Shown piece after piece: positions 50,027 through 59,757 of a stretch of DNA of 64,000 nt. The notes under the pieces were generated by a model. It was given only the letters and a program-made list of their open reading frames with translations, made no database searches and was not told the origin of the DNA. Made by a program: the position numbers and the translations under genes. The DNA is from Aquimarina sp. Aq78 (GTDB lineage Bacteria > Bacteroidota > Bacteroidia > Flavobacteriales > Flavobacteriaceae), in assembly GCF_900299525.1 (NCBI RefSeq), contig NZ_OMKA01000024.1, positions 248,001 to 312,000 on the forward strand. The letters are read 5' to 3'. Within the stretch, counting starts at the first letter, position 1, and each line of letters opens with the position of its first letter.

Positions 50027-51523
50027 TTAATTTAATGAAAAGCTTGTGCCATCCCGGCCATCCTTAAGTTGAATGCCAATTTCTATAAGTTCATCCCTTA
50101 TTTTATCACTAGTAGCAAAATCTTTATTGGCTCTTGCTTCTGCTCTTAGATTAATCAATAATTCTACAGTTCCAGAAAGCTTATCACTTATATCTGAAGC
50201 AGTTTCATTTATATTCACTAATCCAAGGACATCAAATACAAAACCATGTATGGTTTTACGTAATAATTCAAGATCTGTTGCAGAAATTGTAGCCTTTTGT
50301 TCTTTAATTGTATTAATAAACTTAACAGCATCAAATAATTTAGCAATTAAAATAGGGCTGTTAAAATCATCGTTCATCGCATCATAACATTCCTGTCTCC
50401 AGGCTTGTATATTAAACCCTTCGGTAGCAGAACTAGCTGATAGTCCATCGATAGCTTGTATGGCATCTATTAATCTGTAAAATCCTTTTTCTGAAGCTTC
50501 TAATGCATCATTAGAAAAATCCAAGATACTTCTGTAATGTGCCTGAAGCATAAAAAACCGAACAACGGAAGGGTCAAATGGTTTATCTAAAAAATCATTG
50601 TTTCCCGAAAACAACTCTCCCGGAGAGATAGTGTTTCCAGTTGATTTAGACATCTTTTTGCCATTAAGAGTGAGCATATTGGCGTGCATCCAATAATTTA
50701 CAGGGGTTTGACCACAAGCAGCTTCACCCTGTGCAATTTCACATTCGTGATGAGGGAATTTTAAATCCATTCCTCCTCCATGAATATCAAATCGTTCACC
50801 TAGATATTTGGTACTCATCACAGTACACTCCAGATGCCAGCCTGGGAAACCATCACTCCATGGCGATGGCCAACGCATAATATGTTGAGGTTCTGCTTTT
50901 TTCCAAAGTGCAAAATCCTGAGGATTTTTTTTGTCACTTTGAGCAGATAACTCCCGAGTATTTGCAATCATATCCTCTAGATTACGCCCACTTAACTTTC
51001 CGTAATTGTTAGTTTCATTAAATTTTTGAACATCAAAATATACAGAACCATTGGATTCATAAGCAAAACCATTATCAATAATTGTTTTGATAATCTCAAT
51101 TTGTTCTACGATATGCCCCGTTGCTGTAGGTTCTATACTCGGCGATATTGCATTAAATTTGGACATAACATGATGAAAATCTAACGTATATCGTTGAACG
51201 ATTTCCATAGGTTCTAACTGTTCTAATCGTGCTTTTTTAGCAACTTTATCTTCACCTTCATCTGCATCATTTTCAAGATGACCAGCATCCGTAATATTTC
51301 TAACATAGCGAACTTTATACTCCAGATGTCTTAGGTATCTAAATACTAAGTCGAAAGAAATAAATGTACGACAGTTTCCTAAATGTACATTGCTATAAAC
51401 CGTAGGACCACATACATACATTCCTATATTACCTTCTGTAATAGATTTAAATGTTTCTTTTTGACCTGAAATAGAATTATAAATTTTTAATTCCTGAGTT
51501 TTATACAACGAAGTTGCTGCCAT
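50027..51523 (-). CDS. cysS: Cysteine--tRNA ligase
   Basis: A 498-residue class I synthetase. It has the HIGH-like motif VHLGNCRTF after [11 protein letters not shown], Zn-binding residues (Cys in [18 protein letters not shown]), and KMSKSTG near residue 293. Length is normal. It heads an operon-like set with yidD. Codon use is like the neighbours. Confidence 0.97.
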   Translation of the reverse strand: MAATSLYKTQELKIYNSISGQKETFKSITEGNIGMYVCGPTVYSNVHLGNCRTFISFDLVFRYLRHLEYKVRYVRNITDAGHLENDADEGEDKVAKKARLEQLEPMEIVQRYTLDFHHVMSKFNAISPSIEPTATGHIVEQIEIIKTIIDNGFAYESNGSVYFDVQKFNETNNYGKLSGRNLEDMIANTRELSAQSDKKNPQDFALWKKAEPQHIMRWPSPWSDGFPGWHLECTVMSTKYLGERFDIHGGGMDLKFPHHECEIAQGEAACGQTPVNYWMHANMLTLNGKKMSKSTGNTISPGELFSGNNDFLDKPFDPSVVRFFMLQAHYRSILDFSNDALEASEKGFYRLIDAIQAIDGLSASSATEGFNIQAWRQECYDAMNDDFNSPILIAKLFDAVKFINTIKEQKATISATDLELLRKTIHGFVFDVLGLVNINETASDISDKLSGTVELLINLRAEARANKDFATSDKIRDELIEIGIQLKDGRDGTSFSLN

Positions 51524-51561
51524 AATGTAGAGTGATGCTTATGATTTTGTTGAAAATAAAA

Positions 51562-52239
51562 TTAAAAAGTAGTGTCTAATTTGATATAATCCAAAAATTC
51601 TCTTTTTACAGATTGCTCTTTAAATTTACCACCAAATTCACTAGTAACTGTACTGCTTTCTATGTCTCTGATTCCTCGTGAATTTACACATAAATGCTTT
51701 GCGTCGATAACACAAGCCACATCCTTTGTCCCCAGGACTACTTGTAAATCCTGAACAATTTGCATAGTCAGACGTTCCTGTACTTGTGGGCGTTTTGCAT
51801 AATAATCAACAATACGATTCATTTTGGATAACCCAACAACAGTACCATTAGATATATACGCCACATGAGCCCGACCAACTATAGGAAGCAAATGATGTTC
51901 GCAAGTAGAATATACAGTAATATTTTTCTCTACCAGCATCTCTCCATATTTGTAATGATTGTCAAATGTAGAGGCGTCAGGTTTTCTTTGTGGATGGAGG
52001 CCTGAAAAAATTTCATTTACAAACATTTTTGCTACACGTTGAGGAGTACCTTTAAGACTATCATCGGTTAGATCTAGTCCCAAAGTTTCCATAATATGTT
52101 TTACATCTTCTTTAATCAAAGCAATTTTTTCGGTATCACTAAGTTTAAAGGCATCTTCTCTAAGAGGAGTGGTAGCGCTAGTAGCTACATGATTATCACC
52201 TAGCGCTTCAATAGCTTCAAGGGCCTTGTCAATTTTCAC
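51562..52239 (-). CDS. folE: GTP cyclohydrolase I
   Basis: A 225-residue type I enzyme that opens GTP to dihydroneopterin triphosphate for folate (and pterin) synthesis. Zn-site Cys and His in STCEHHLLPIVGRAHVAY and LCVNSRGIRD are evident. The N-terminal extension of about 40 residues is typical for Bacteroidetes. A minus-strand TATCTTTG -7 element lies at 52402-52395, 156 bp upstream of the start, and may be its promoter. Confidence 0.96.
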   Translation of the reverse strand: MKIDKALEAIEALGDNHVATSATTPLREDAFKLSDTEKIALIKEDVKHIMETLGLDLTDDSLKGTPQRVAKMFVNEIFSGLHPQRKPDASTFDNHYKYGEMLVEKNITVYSTCEHHLLPIVGRAHVAYISNGTVVGLSKMNRIVDYYAKRPQVQERLTMQIVQDLQVVLGTKDVACVIDAKHLCVNSRGIRDIESSTVTSEFGGKFKEQSVKREFLDYIKLDTTF

Positions 52240-52530
52240 ACTTCAAAATTTTATAATTTATCAAAATTCTCACAAAAAATAATAAAACAAAAAAAGTCAT
52301 GCATAGAAGTATTTCTTAGCCAATTCTTACTTTATTGTTTTTTTTGTAACATAAATAGAATAGTATTAATTAATACCTTCTATATTATGGTGTGCAAAGA
52401 TACGATTTTGTTGTTTTACTTAGTAAAAGCTATGTTAAACAATTGTAGATATTAGTTTTCTTGGAGAAGTTCTGTATATTTAAGTCCCAAATTGAACTGT
52501 AACACACGAAAAATAAAGTTTTAACGTTAT
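52240..52530. other. Gene-free divergent intergenic region (folE / T9SS protein)
   Basis: 291 bp, AT-rich, no credible frame. It contains a leftward TATCTTTG -7 element (52402-52395). A single-mismatch TATATTTA at 52475-52482 is a weak candidate for the rightward gene. No hairpins with T runs. Confidence 0.4.
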
Positions 52531-54024
52531 ATGAAAATGGCAAAAGGATTACCTCAAATTTTGTTGCTTTTTAGCATTCTTGTTTTTAAAAGTACTTTTT
52601 TTTATGCTCAGGACTTTGATGTAGCTTGTAGAGCTGCTCAACCATTTTGTTCTGATGCTTCTTTAGAATTGACCTTCCCTAATGTAACTGGTGATATGGA
52701 TGGCCTTGGCGAAGTGGGTTGTTTAAATACGACTCCTAATCCAGCATGGTACTTTATTCGTATTGATCAACCAGGAGAATTGATTTTTGATATCCAACAA
52801 TGGGTTGATGGTAATGATAATAGTAATTTAGATAGAGGAGAAAGGCAACTTGATGTAGATTTTATTGCCTGGGGACCTTTTACCACCTCATTTGTGAATT
52901 GTGATATTCTCTCTCAGGGATGTGATAATAATGGGGATGGAGATAATATACGTCCAGCAGAATGTGTAAATAATGTCGATGATCCAGATTATTATGTTAA
53001 TAATATGGACAATACTAATATTGTGGATTGTAGTTATGCAAGAACGCCAGATGATGATATTTATATAGAAACACTAACGATACCTAATGCTCAATCTGAT
53101 GAGTACTACATTATTCTAATTACTAATTTTGCGGATGAGGCAGGAGTTATTCAGCTTCAGCAAACCAATCTTAATGAAGATAATGCAGGAACTACAGATT
53201 GTAGTATTTTAGAACCAGGTGTAGGACCTGATATTGCTACATGTGGTGAATTTCCGATTACTATAGAAGGAAGATTTCCTAGAGCTGTAACCTATCAATG
53301 GGCTAGAGCAGATGTAGGAACTACTAATTTTGTAAATGTTCCGGCCCCTCCTGGGGTAATACCATTTTTAGAAGTTACTACAGAAGGAGTGTACCAATTG
53401 AGAGGTTTTGATGAAACGGGAACCGAAGTTCCGGATTCTCCAGATGATTTAGTGGTTCTGGATGTTTCAGATGCTGTTGTCTCTGTAGGGTATTCTATTG
53501 CAGAAGAATCTTTTGCAGGGTGGTATACTATAACAGCAGAAGTAGTTGCCGCTCCTGATGTAGAAGCTGCAGGGTTTGATGATTTTGAGTATAGACTTGA
53601 CCGAGATATAGGGAATGGTTTTTTAGAATATAGACCTTTTCAATCTTCTCCCGTATTTTCTAATGTTCCTCCAGGAGATTATTTTGTTACAGCCAGATAT
53701 GCAAACTGTCCTGCCAGTGAAGAGATATCTGATGTTATCATGATTTTAGGATATCCTAAATACTTTACACCAAATGGTGATGGTTTTCATGATACCTGGA
53801 GCCTGATTAATATCGAAGGCCAGCCTACAGCACAAATCTATATATTTGATAGATATGGCAAATTGCTAAAACAAATAAGACCTGGTGGGCCAGGTTGGGA
53901 TGGTACCTATAACGGAAAAAATATGCCTTCTTCAGATTATTGGTTTAGAGTAGAGTTTAATGAACCCAGGGATCCAAATATGCGACGGAGAGTTTTTGCT
54001 GGTAATTTTTCATTAATACGATAA
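52531..54024 (+). CDS. T9SS type B sorting-domain protein (gliding-associated C-terminal domain)
   Basis: A 497-residue secreted protein. N-terminal signal (QILLLFSILVFKSTFFYAQ). The C-terminal ~85 residues match the type B sorting signal: GYPKYFTPNGDGFHDTW (about 409-425), IYIFDRYGKLLKQI, NMPSSDYWFRV and the final FAGNFSLIR. Type IX secretion exports it to the cell surface or medium. The N-terminal region has a CRAAQPFCSD segment and an Asp/Asn-rich insert that could bind calcium. Several flavobacteria have many such proteins. Specific function unknown. Confidence 0.9.
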   Translation: MKMAKGLPQILLLFSILVFKSTFFYAQDFDVACRAAQPFCSDASLELTFPNVTGDMDGLGEVGCLNTTPNPAWYFIRIDQPGELIFDIQQWVDGNDNSNLDRGERQLDVDFIAWGPFTTSFVNCDILSQGCDNNGDGDNIRPAECVNNVDDPDYYVNNMDNTNIVDCSYARTPDDDIYIETLTIPNAQSDEYYIILITNFADEAGVIQLQQTNLNEDNAGTTDCSILEPGVGPDIATCGEFPITIEGRFPRAVTYQWARADVGTTNFVNVPAPPGVIPFLEVTTEGVYQLRGFDETGTEVPDSPDDLVVLDVSDAVVSVGYSIAEESFAGWYTITAEVVAAPDVEAAGFDDFEYRLDRDIGNGFLEYRPFQSSPVFSNVPPGDYFVTARYANCPASEEISDVIMILGYPKYFTPNGDGFHDTWSLINIEGQPTAQIYIFDRYGKLLKQIRPGGPGWDGTYNGKNMPSSDYWFRVEFNEPRDPNMRRRVFAGNFSLIR

Positions 54025-54031
54025 AATACTG

Positions 54032-54077
54032 TTATACAAAAAAACCGAGATGTTATAATCTCGGTTTTTTTGTATAA
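54032..54077. terminator. Long bidirectional terminator between the T9SS protein and the OmpP1-like porin
   Basis: The AAAAAAACCGAGAT stem pairs with ATCTCGGTTTTTTT around GTTATA (54038-54071) and extends through flanking TTATAC and GTATAA, giving about 20 bp in total. Confidence 0.9.
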
Positions 54078-54090
54078 GGTAAATATTATT

Positions 54091-55605
54091 CTAGAAATTC
54101 ATGCCAAAAGTAAATGTAAGGTTTTGGGTATGGCTATCTAAAAGGGTTGTGTTATTAAATCCAGAATTAGGATAAAATTGCTCGGTACGTTCTTGTTCAC
54201 TGTAATCATAAGCAATATCAATTTTAAATTTTCCAAAAGAATACCCTGCTCCAAAAGAATACCCTGTTTTTTCTCCAAGGATCAAATCATTTTTATAAGG
54301 GCTCTCTTCAAAACGATATCCACCTCTAATACTCCAGTTTTCAACTCTCCATTCGGTACCAACTCTTATGGTAGAGACGGCTTGTAGATTGTCATTAATC
54401 TCTCGATTAAGATTAGAGAAGCTAACATTTTCATCAGAGCTTAGTTTTGTTGTAGAATAATCTTTGTAAGAATAATCAAGGCTGATTAAGCCGTGTTGTT
54501 TGAATAATATAGCAATACTACCTGTGGCTTTTGCTGGTGTACGTAATTTATATTCAGGGAAAATGTTGATTACATCAGGATCTACGATAGATCTTCCGTC
54601 TGCGTCGCTAAATGTTTCCAGGCGTTGAGTGGTCTCTTCTTCGATATAATACCAGGTAGGAGATTCAAAAGAAGCTCCTAAACGAATCATTTCAGATACT
54701 TTGGCAATCCCACCAACTTGAGCAGAAAACCCTCCACCAGTAGTGGATAGTTTATTGGTAAATGTTACTTCATTAACATTACTACCTGCATTGTTATTTC
54801 CTTCAAAAAACTCGGTAACTCTATCATAATTAATAAAGTGCGAGTTTATATTGAGTCCTACATAAAAATTTTGATTAATTTGTGCGCCTCCATTTAAGGT
54901 GAATTTTCCATTTAGACCAGTACTTTCATAATAATATTCTTGATCAAAAACACCGGGTGCAATATTCGAAAAATAAGAAGTATTGTCAGGGTTATTAACA
55001 TCGGTTGCTTCTATGACAAAGGCTTCACGGCCTAAGAATGCTTGCTGAGTGGAATACCCTTCAGATTCTCCAAGAAAACTATAAAGTTGATCTACAGATT
55101 CTCCTGCTCTTCTTGAAATCAAATCCAGAGGGAGTCCTTGTGCTTCCGAAAGGAAAAAGTTATCGATTGAATTAGAACTTCTTCCTAGAGCAACAAATTC
55201 ATTAGCATTATTTGCAGTTTGATCATAGGCTAGTCCTAATGAAAGTTTATTAATAATCGATTGATCATTGTAATGATCGAAAACAAAAACAGCTCCTACT
55301 TGATTAAAATTTAAATTTCTAGAATCACGATTAGTTAAACGGTCAGAATAGTTTGCGTCATTATCTATATGGCTTGTAGAAAGAGTGACCGAGCCATGAG
55401 GATTTAAAAAAACTGCTGATCCTGCCGGGTTAATTTGCAATGCAGATAAATCTCCGCCTAGCGCGCCAAAAGCACCACTCATAGCTCTATAACGTGCGGT
55501 ACCAAGGATATCTTGTTGTGAATAACGTAATGCATCAGTGATATCTTGAGCACTCAAAAAAGACATAGATAGTATACCTATGAATAAGAATAGCTTTTTC
55601 ATCAA
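54091..55605 (-). CDS. OmpP1/FadL-like outer-membrane protein
   Basis: A 504-residue exported protein. Signal peptide MKKLFLFIGILSMSFLSAQ (an MMKK start makes two possible Met). The mature N-terminus (ALRYSQQDILGTARYRAMSG, AFGALGGDLSALQINPAGSA) is the conserved luminal-plug type start of the OmpP1/FadL/TodX family. The rest is a series of amphipathic strands ending in NLTFTFGMNF, a typical barrel terminus. The transported molecule is not known. It is followed by the terminator shared with the T9SS gene. Confidence 0.88.
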   Translation of the reverse strand: MMKKLFLFIGILSMSFLSAQDITDALRYSQQDILGTARYRAMSGAFGALGGDLSALQINPAGSAVFLNPHGSVTLSTSHIDNDANYSDRLTNRDSRNLNFNQVGAVFVFDHYNDQSIINKLSLGLAYDQTANNANEFVALGRSSNSIDNFFLSEAQGLPLDLISRRAGESVDQLYSFLGESEGYSTQQAFLGREAFVIEATDVNNPDNTSYFSNIAPGVFDQEYYYESTGLNGKFTLNGGAQINQNFYVGLNINSHFINYDRVTEFFEGNNNAGSNVNEVTFTNKLSTTGGGFSAQVGGIAKVSEMIRLGASFESPTWYYIEEETTQRLETFSDADGRSIVDPDVINIFPEYKLRTPAKATGSIAILFKQHGLISLDYSYKDYSTTKLSSDENVSFSNLNREINDNLQAVSTIRVGTEWRVENWSIRGGYRFEESPYKNDLILGEKTGYSFGAGYSFGKFKIDIAYDYSEQERTEQFYPNSGFNNTTLLDSHTQNLTFTFGMNF

Positions 55606-55700
55606 TTTTTTAAATTTTGAATTACAGAATACCTCAAAAATAAATAAGATATTCGGGAAAGTTATCTAACAATTGTTTTTTTAGGTTAGAATTAAGATTT

Positions 55701-56792
55701 TTAGTTTCTTCCGCGACTTCTGCTTCTACTACCGCCACGACTTCCGCTGCTTCTAGATCTGCTACTGCTTCCTGATCTTGAATATCCACTACTACGAGGT
55801 GCACTGCTTCTTGAGTATCCAGAACTTCGACTTCTAGAAGAATTGTTCGATGAAGGAGAATATCCTCTGCTTCTGGTTGAAGAATTACTTCTGGATCTTG
55901 TCGTAGTTGTAGGGCTAGAGTATCTTGTGGAATTATTTCTTCCTACAGAAGATGATCGTGAACGAGAATATGTATTATTTGAAGACCTGGATCTGTTATA
56001 ATAGTTATTTGTTGAAGATCGTGTTCTTCTGGCAGCATTAACTCTTCTGTTAGCATACCCTTGTCTACTTCTGCTATAATTTGATGCTTTTCGTGATCTG
56101 GTACTGTAATTTGAATTGTATGCTCTGCGACTTCTAGTAGAATATACATTTCTTGAACCTCTGTTGTAGGCTACATATCTACTTCTTCCATAATATGGAT
56201 ATCTGTTGTAATAAGGGCGATAATAACCTCTGTAGTAACCGGCATAACCTCCATAATAGTAAGGAGGACAATAGTATCCACCATACCAGTATGGGTTGTT
56301 CCAGCCAATTCCCCATCCAGGGCCATTCCATCCCCATCCGGCGTTCCATCCCCATCCATTGCCATACCATCCATTCCATCCCCATCCAGGGCCCCAGTTA
56401 TTCCAACCGGTATTGTAAAGATTAACGCTGATTTCTGTAGGATTGCTGCCCCATGCTGGTTGTCCAACTTCATAGTTTAATGCAGTAGCAGTAGTATCTG
56501 CTACGTCATAACCTTCGCTAGAATAAGAATCAATGTCGGTAAAAATTACATCTTGCTCAATTGCTGTATCGATTTGTGCAGATTTTTCAGAAAAATAACT
56601 AGAATAATAATTAGATTTTTCATCTGTATTATTAGGTTGAGTCTCAATATTTTTTTGGCTTCCTGTGTCACTATAAATACCATCTCTATAAGGAGTGTAT
56701 TCATAAGAACCACAAGACGTCAACATAATGATGGCAGCCAAAAGTAAAAAACCTATAGCTCCACTTCTCTGAAAATAATTTTTAAGTCGCAT
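55701..56792 (-). CDS. Lipoprotein with Trp/Gly/Asn-rich and Arg/Ser-rich low-complexity regions
   Basis: A 363-residue lipoprotein (lipobox LTSCGSYEYTPYRDG, Cys about 27). Residues about 125-165 are Trp/Gly/Asn-rich repeats (e.g. GWNNWGPGWGWNGW), 165-210 are Tyr/Pro/Gly-rich, and 210-363 are Arg/Ser-rich. No folded domain is visible in the last 240 residues. The low-complexity DNA explains the many spurious frames on both strands. The gene is divergent from proS, with overlapping -7 elements at 56820-56837. Function unknown; surface or RNA/polyanion binding are possible inferences from composition. Confidence 0.75.
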   Translation of the reverse strand: MRLKNYFQRSGAIGFLLLAAIIMLTSCGSYEYTPYRDGIYSDTGSQKNIETQPNNTDEKSNYYSSYFSEKSAQIDTAIEQDVIFTDIDSYSSEGYDVADTTATALNYEVGQPAWGSNPTEISVNLYNTGWNNWGPGWGWNGWYGNGWGWNAGWGWNGPGWGIGWNNPYWYGGYYCPPYYYGGYAGYYRGYYRPYYNRYPYYGRSRYVAYNRGSRNVYSTRSRRAYNSNYSTRSRKASNYSRSRQGYANRRVNAARRTRSSTNNYYNRSRSSNNTYSRSRSSSVGRNNSTRYSSPTTTTRSRSNSSTRSRGYSPSSNNSSRSRSSGYSRSSAPRSSGYSRSGSSSRSRSSGSRGGSRSRSRGRN

Positions 56793-56819
56793 ATCTTCTT
56801 ATTTTATTGTTGAACATTA

Positions 56820-56850
56820 CAAATTTAGTTAGTTTTGCGCTAACTAAATT
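56820..56850. promoter_or_regulatory. Overlapping divergent -7 elements with an inverted repeat (RS-rich lipoprotein / proS)
   Basis: AATTTAGTTAG (56822-56832) and CTAACTAAATT (56840-56850) are perfect inverse repeats around TTTTGCG. Rightward TAGTTTTG (56830-56837) and leftward TAAATTTG (56827-56820) both match TAnnTTTG. The two start sites are therefore close, so transcription of one gene may exclude the other. Confidence 0.55.
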
Positions 56851-56891
56851 ATATTTAACAGAGCCACAACATTTGTGCCAAATAGAAGTTT

Positions 56892-58370
56892 ATGAGCAAG
56901 AATTTAACAAAGCGTAGTGAAGATTATTCAAAATGGTATAACGAATTGGTTGTCAAGGCTGATCTGGCCGAGAATTCAGCAGTAAGAGGATGTATGGTGA
57001 TTAAGCCATATGGTTATGCTATTTGGGAAAAAATGCAGGCAGAATTAGATAAAAAATTTAAAGAAACGGGGCATCAAAATGCTTATTTTCCATTATTTGT
57101 GCCTAAAAGTTTGTTTGAAGCAGAAGAAAAAAATGCAGAAGGGTTTGCTAAAGAATGTGCTGTAGTTACTCATTATAGGTTAAAAACTGATCCTGAAGAC
57201 AGTTCCAAGCTGGTAGTGGATCCTAAAGCTAAGCTGGAAGAAGAGTTGATTGTACGTCCAACTTCTGAAGCTATTATTTGGAATACCTATAGAGGATGGA
57301 TACAATCGTATAGAGATTTGCCGCTATTAATTAATCAATGGGCTAATGTGGTGCGATGGGAAATGCGTACCAGGTTGTTTCTTCGAACTGCAGAGTTTTT
57401 ATGGCAAGAAGGGCATACAGCTCATGCCACAAGACAAGAGGCAATTGCTGAAACAGAGCAGATGAATAATATATATGCAGATTTTGCAGAGCAATTTATG
57501 GCTATTCCGGTAATAAGAGGAAGAAAAACAGAGAGTGAGCGTTTTGCAGGAGCAGAAGATACGTATTGTATCGAGGCACTAATGCAGGACGGGAAGGCCT
57601 TACAGGCCGGTACTTCACACTTTCTTGGGCAGAATTTCGCAAAGGCTTTTGATGTAAAATTTACTTCGAAAGAAGGTAAGCTAGATTATGTTTGGGCGAC
57701 TTCGTGGGGAGTTTCTACTCGTTTGATGGGAGCTTTAATTATGACTCATAGTGATGATAATGGTTTGGTGCTACCACCTAATTTGGCTCCTATTCAAGTA
57801 GTAATTGTTCCTATATATAAAGGAGAAGAGCAATTAAATCAAATTTCTGAAGTTGCGAATGGGTTGGTTGCTGATTTAAGGTCTAAAGGAGTTTCTGTTA
57901 AGTTTGATAATAGAGATACACACAGACCTGGAGCTAAATTTGCTCAATATGAACTACAAGGGGTTCCTCTTAGGATTGCAATTGGGCCTAAGGATTTAGA
58001 AAAAGGGACTGTAGAACTTGCTCGACGAGATACATTAACAAAACAGTTTGTTTCTAAAGATGAGGTTGTTGCAACTATAGAGTCGTTACTTGTAGAAATT
58101 CAGGAAAGTTTGCATCAAAAAGCGGCTCAATATAGAGATGAACATATTACAGAAGTAAATTCTTTTGATGAATTTAAAGATGTTTTAGAGAGTAAAGGAG
58201 GATTCATCTCGGCACATTGGGATGGTTCTGCAGAAACAGAACAAAAGATAAAGGAACTTACTAAGGCTACGATACGATGTATTCCTTTTGATGCAAAAGA
58301 AGAAGATGGAGACTGTGTATATAGTGGTAAGCCATCAAAAATCAGAGTGTTATTTGCTAAGGCTTATTAA
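56892..58370 (+). CDS. proS: Proline--tRNA ligase
   Basis: A 492-residue class II synthetase of the short eukaryotic/archaeal-type form, without the bacterial editing insertion. Class II motifs appear in [14 protein letters not shown], in [20 protein letters not shown] and later in [12 protein letters not shown]. The C-terminal anticodon-binding domain ([11 protein letters not shown]) and the final zinc-binding-like part ending FAKAY are normal. Rightward and upstream of tRNA-Glu genes. Confidence 0.96.
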   Translation: MSKNLTKRSEDYSKWYNELVVKADLAENSAVRGCMVIKPYGYAIWEKMQAELDKKFKETGHQNAYFPLFVPKSLFEAEEKNAEGFAKECAVVTHYRLKTDPEDSSKLVVDPKAKLEEELIVRPTSEAIIWNTYRGWIQSYRDLPLLINQWANVVRWEMRTRLFLRTAEFLWQEGHTAHATRQEAIAETEQMNNIYADFAEQFMAIPVIRGRKTESERFAGAEDTYCIEALMQDGKALQAGTSHFLGQNFAKAFDVKFTSKEGKLDYVWATSWGVSTRLMGALIMTHSDDNGLVLPPNLAPIQVVIVPIYKGEEQLNQISEVANGLVADLRSKGVSVKFDNRDTHRPGAKFAQYELQGVPLRIAIGPKDLEKGTVELARRDTLTKQFVSKDEVVATIESLLVEIQESLHQKAAQYRDEHITEVNSFDEFKDVLESKGGFISAHWDGSAETEQKIKELTKATIRCIPFDAKEEDGDCVYSGKPSKIRVLFAKAY

Positions 58371-58395
58371 GGTTTTAGAAAAAAATAAAATAACA

Positions 58396-58426
58396 CTTGC
58401 AGCATTAAAAAATAGTTGTATTTTTG
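58396..58426 (+). promoter_or_regulatory. Promoter of tRNA-Glu copy 1
   Basis: CTTG (58396-58399) and TATTTTTG (58419-58426), 19-base spacer, fit the Bacteroidetes promoter. The tRNA starts about 20 bp later. Confidence 0.65.
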
Positions 58427-58446
58427 CATCCGCAATTAGACAACAT

Positions 58447-58518
58447 GGCCCGTTCGTCTATCGGCTAGGACGCCAGGTTTTCATCCTGGTAAGAGGGGTT
58501 CGATTCCCCTACGGGCTA
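58447..58518 (+). tRNA. tRNA-Glu (anticodon TTC), copy 1
   Basis: 72-base cloverleaf: acceptor GGCCCGT pairs with ACGGGCT (one G-U); anticodon stem CCAGG/CCTGG with loop TTTTCAT, anticodon TTC; T-stem GGGG/CCCC with loop TTCGATT; discriminator A. No CCA encoded (next bases are CA). Confidence 0.95.
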
Positions 58519-58532
58519 CAATAATGAAATTA

Positions 58533-58564
58533 ATTGCAAATTTAAAGTGAAAGCTATAAATTTG
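58533..58564 (+). promoter_or_regulatory. Promoter of tRNA-Glu copy 2
   Basis: ATTG (58533-58536), a 20-base spacer and TAAATTTG (58557-58564) match the Bacteroidetes consensus. The second tRNA therefore has its own promoter. Confidence 0.65.
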
Positions 58565-58585
58565 CAATCCTTGAAAAGGGAAAAT

Positions 58586-58657
58586 GGCCCGTTCGTCTAT
58601 CGGCTAGGACGCCAGGTTTTCATCCTGGTAAGAGGGGTTCGATTCCCCTACGGGCTA
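58586..58657 (+). tRNA. tRNA-Glu (anticodon TTC), copy 2
   Basis: Sequence identical to the copy at 58447-58518 over all 72 bases, with the same anticodon TTC. Copies are 67 bp apart. Followed 34 bp later by rpsT. Confidence 0.95.
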
Positions 58658-58691
58658 CAAATTTTATAGTAAGAAATTTAATAGAAGAGAG

Positions 58692-58940
58692 ATGGCAAAT
58701 CATAAGTCAGCATTAAAGAGAATTAGAAGTAACGAGACAAAGCGTCTTAGAAACAGATATCAGCATAAAACGACACGTAATGCTATAAAAAAATTACGTG
58801 AGTCTGATAAGAAAGAAGCAGAGACTTTGTTTCCTACAGTTGTTTCTATGCTTGATAAGTTAGCTAAGAATAATGTTATTCATAAGAATAAAGCTGCTAA
58901 CTTAAAATCACAATTAGCAAAACACGTAGCTGCACTTTAA
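58692..58940 (+). CDS. rpsT: 30S ribosomal protein S20
   Basis: An 82-residue basic helical protein: [20 protein letters not shown] at the start is the S20 signature. It binds 16S rRNA and helps early 30S assembly. The C-terminal [19 protein letters not shown] is also conserved. It is preceded directly by the tRNA-Glu genes, so they may share transcripts, and is followed by a terminator. Confidence 0.96.
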   Translation: MANHKSALKRIRSNETKRLRNRYQHKTTRNAIKKLRESDKKEAETLFPTVVSMLDKLAKNNVIHKNKAANLKSQLAKHVAAL

Positions 58941-58968
58941 GTAGTAGTGTTTTTATTATAATATTTAG

Positions 58969-59004
58969 AATCAGGAGGGATACATCATGGTATCACTCCT
59001 GATT
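58969..59004 (+). terminator. Terminator after rpsT
   Basis: AATCAGGAG and CTCCTGATT with an inner GATAC/GTATC pairing, then TTTTTTG. Confidence 0.8.
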
Positions 59005-59041
59005 TTTTGTTTGTTATTGTTGCAATTACTTTTCAGAAATT

Positions 59042-59521
59042 TCAGAAAATAATTACAATGACAAGTCCGTTAGAGCAGACGATGATGATGATGATTGTTA
59101 CCCTTTTACCTTCATGTGTAACTCCTTCAAAAACAGTTACAGGTTCGTTTTTATATTCATGATGCACCTGAATTACCTCTCTGTTTATTCGATGCTCTGC
59201 TAGTCCAATTCCAGAAAATCGTCTTTCGGTTATTTTGTAATCAGCAAAATCATCTTTTTTGAGATTTGCTTTTTCTAAAAATGTTTCTAAGGTAATTTCT
59301 GTACCTCTGCGTTCCATAGGGTATTCGTCTGCTCGTATGGTGCCGTATTTTTCATGATAATCAAGTTTGATGTCATCAGGTATTTCGGATCTTTTAGTTC
59401 CGATGATGTCTTCTTGAGTGATTGTTTCCTGAGTTTCGATTGTAGTGTTGACTTCTTTTTCACAAGAGGAGAATAGTAATAAGACAAAACTCATCAAGAT
59501 GGTTAGTGTGAACTTTTTCAT
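59042..59521 (-). CDS. Lipoprotein of unknown function with a hydrophobic C-terminus
   Basis: A 159-residue lipoprotein (MKKFTLTILMSFVLLLFSSC, lipid Cys about 20). The middle part is charged and rich in Thr, Glu and Arg (KRSEIPDDIKLDYHEKYG). The last 19 residues are almost all hydrophobic (VTIIIIIVCSNGLVIVIIF), which is unusual for a lipoprotein. It may insert into the membrane by its C-terminus or form a buried strand. No domain is recognised. It lies between rpsT and a glycosyltransferase, and runs leftward. Confidence 0.6.
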   Translation of the reverse strand: MKKFTLTILMSFVLLLFSSCEKEVNTTIETQETITQEDIIGTKRSEIPDDIKLDYHEKYGTIRADEYPMERRGTEITLETFLEKANLKKDDFADYKITERRFSGIGLAEHRINREVIQVHHEYKNEPVTVFEGVTHEGKRVTIIIIIVCSNGLVIVIIF

Positions 59522-59757
59522 AAGGTTTTAAGATTTATACTAGCTTCGGTTGGATCTTTATGGTAACAGAAACCAGTAATAGTTGTTCGTACTCTGTTAA
59601 AGGATTTTCTGATTCCTCCTAAATCAATTTTGTTGGTAAAGTAAAATTAGAAATATTTTTGCTTAAAAAAAAGGGGGATTTCCCCTATTTTTTCAGTTTA
59701 TTTGTTGATTTACAGTGTTTTATGGCAAGAAGTTGTTGTCTTTAGGTATTGGGTTTG

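Noticed and set aside
55943-56473. Several overlapping frames on both strands in the low-complexity lipoprotein gene
   Set aside because: They arise from repetitive codons of the Trp/Gly and Arg/Ser-rich protein. Their translations have no signal or domain, while the lipoprotein frame has a proper lipobox.
58288-58524. A 78-codon frame overlapping the first tRNA-Glu gene
   Set aside because: It covers the end of proS in another frame and the full tRNA, and has no independent evidence.
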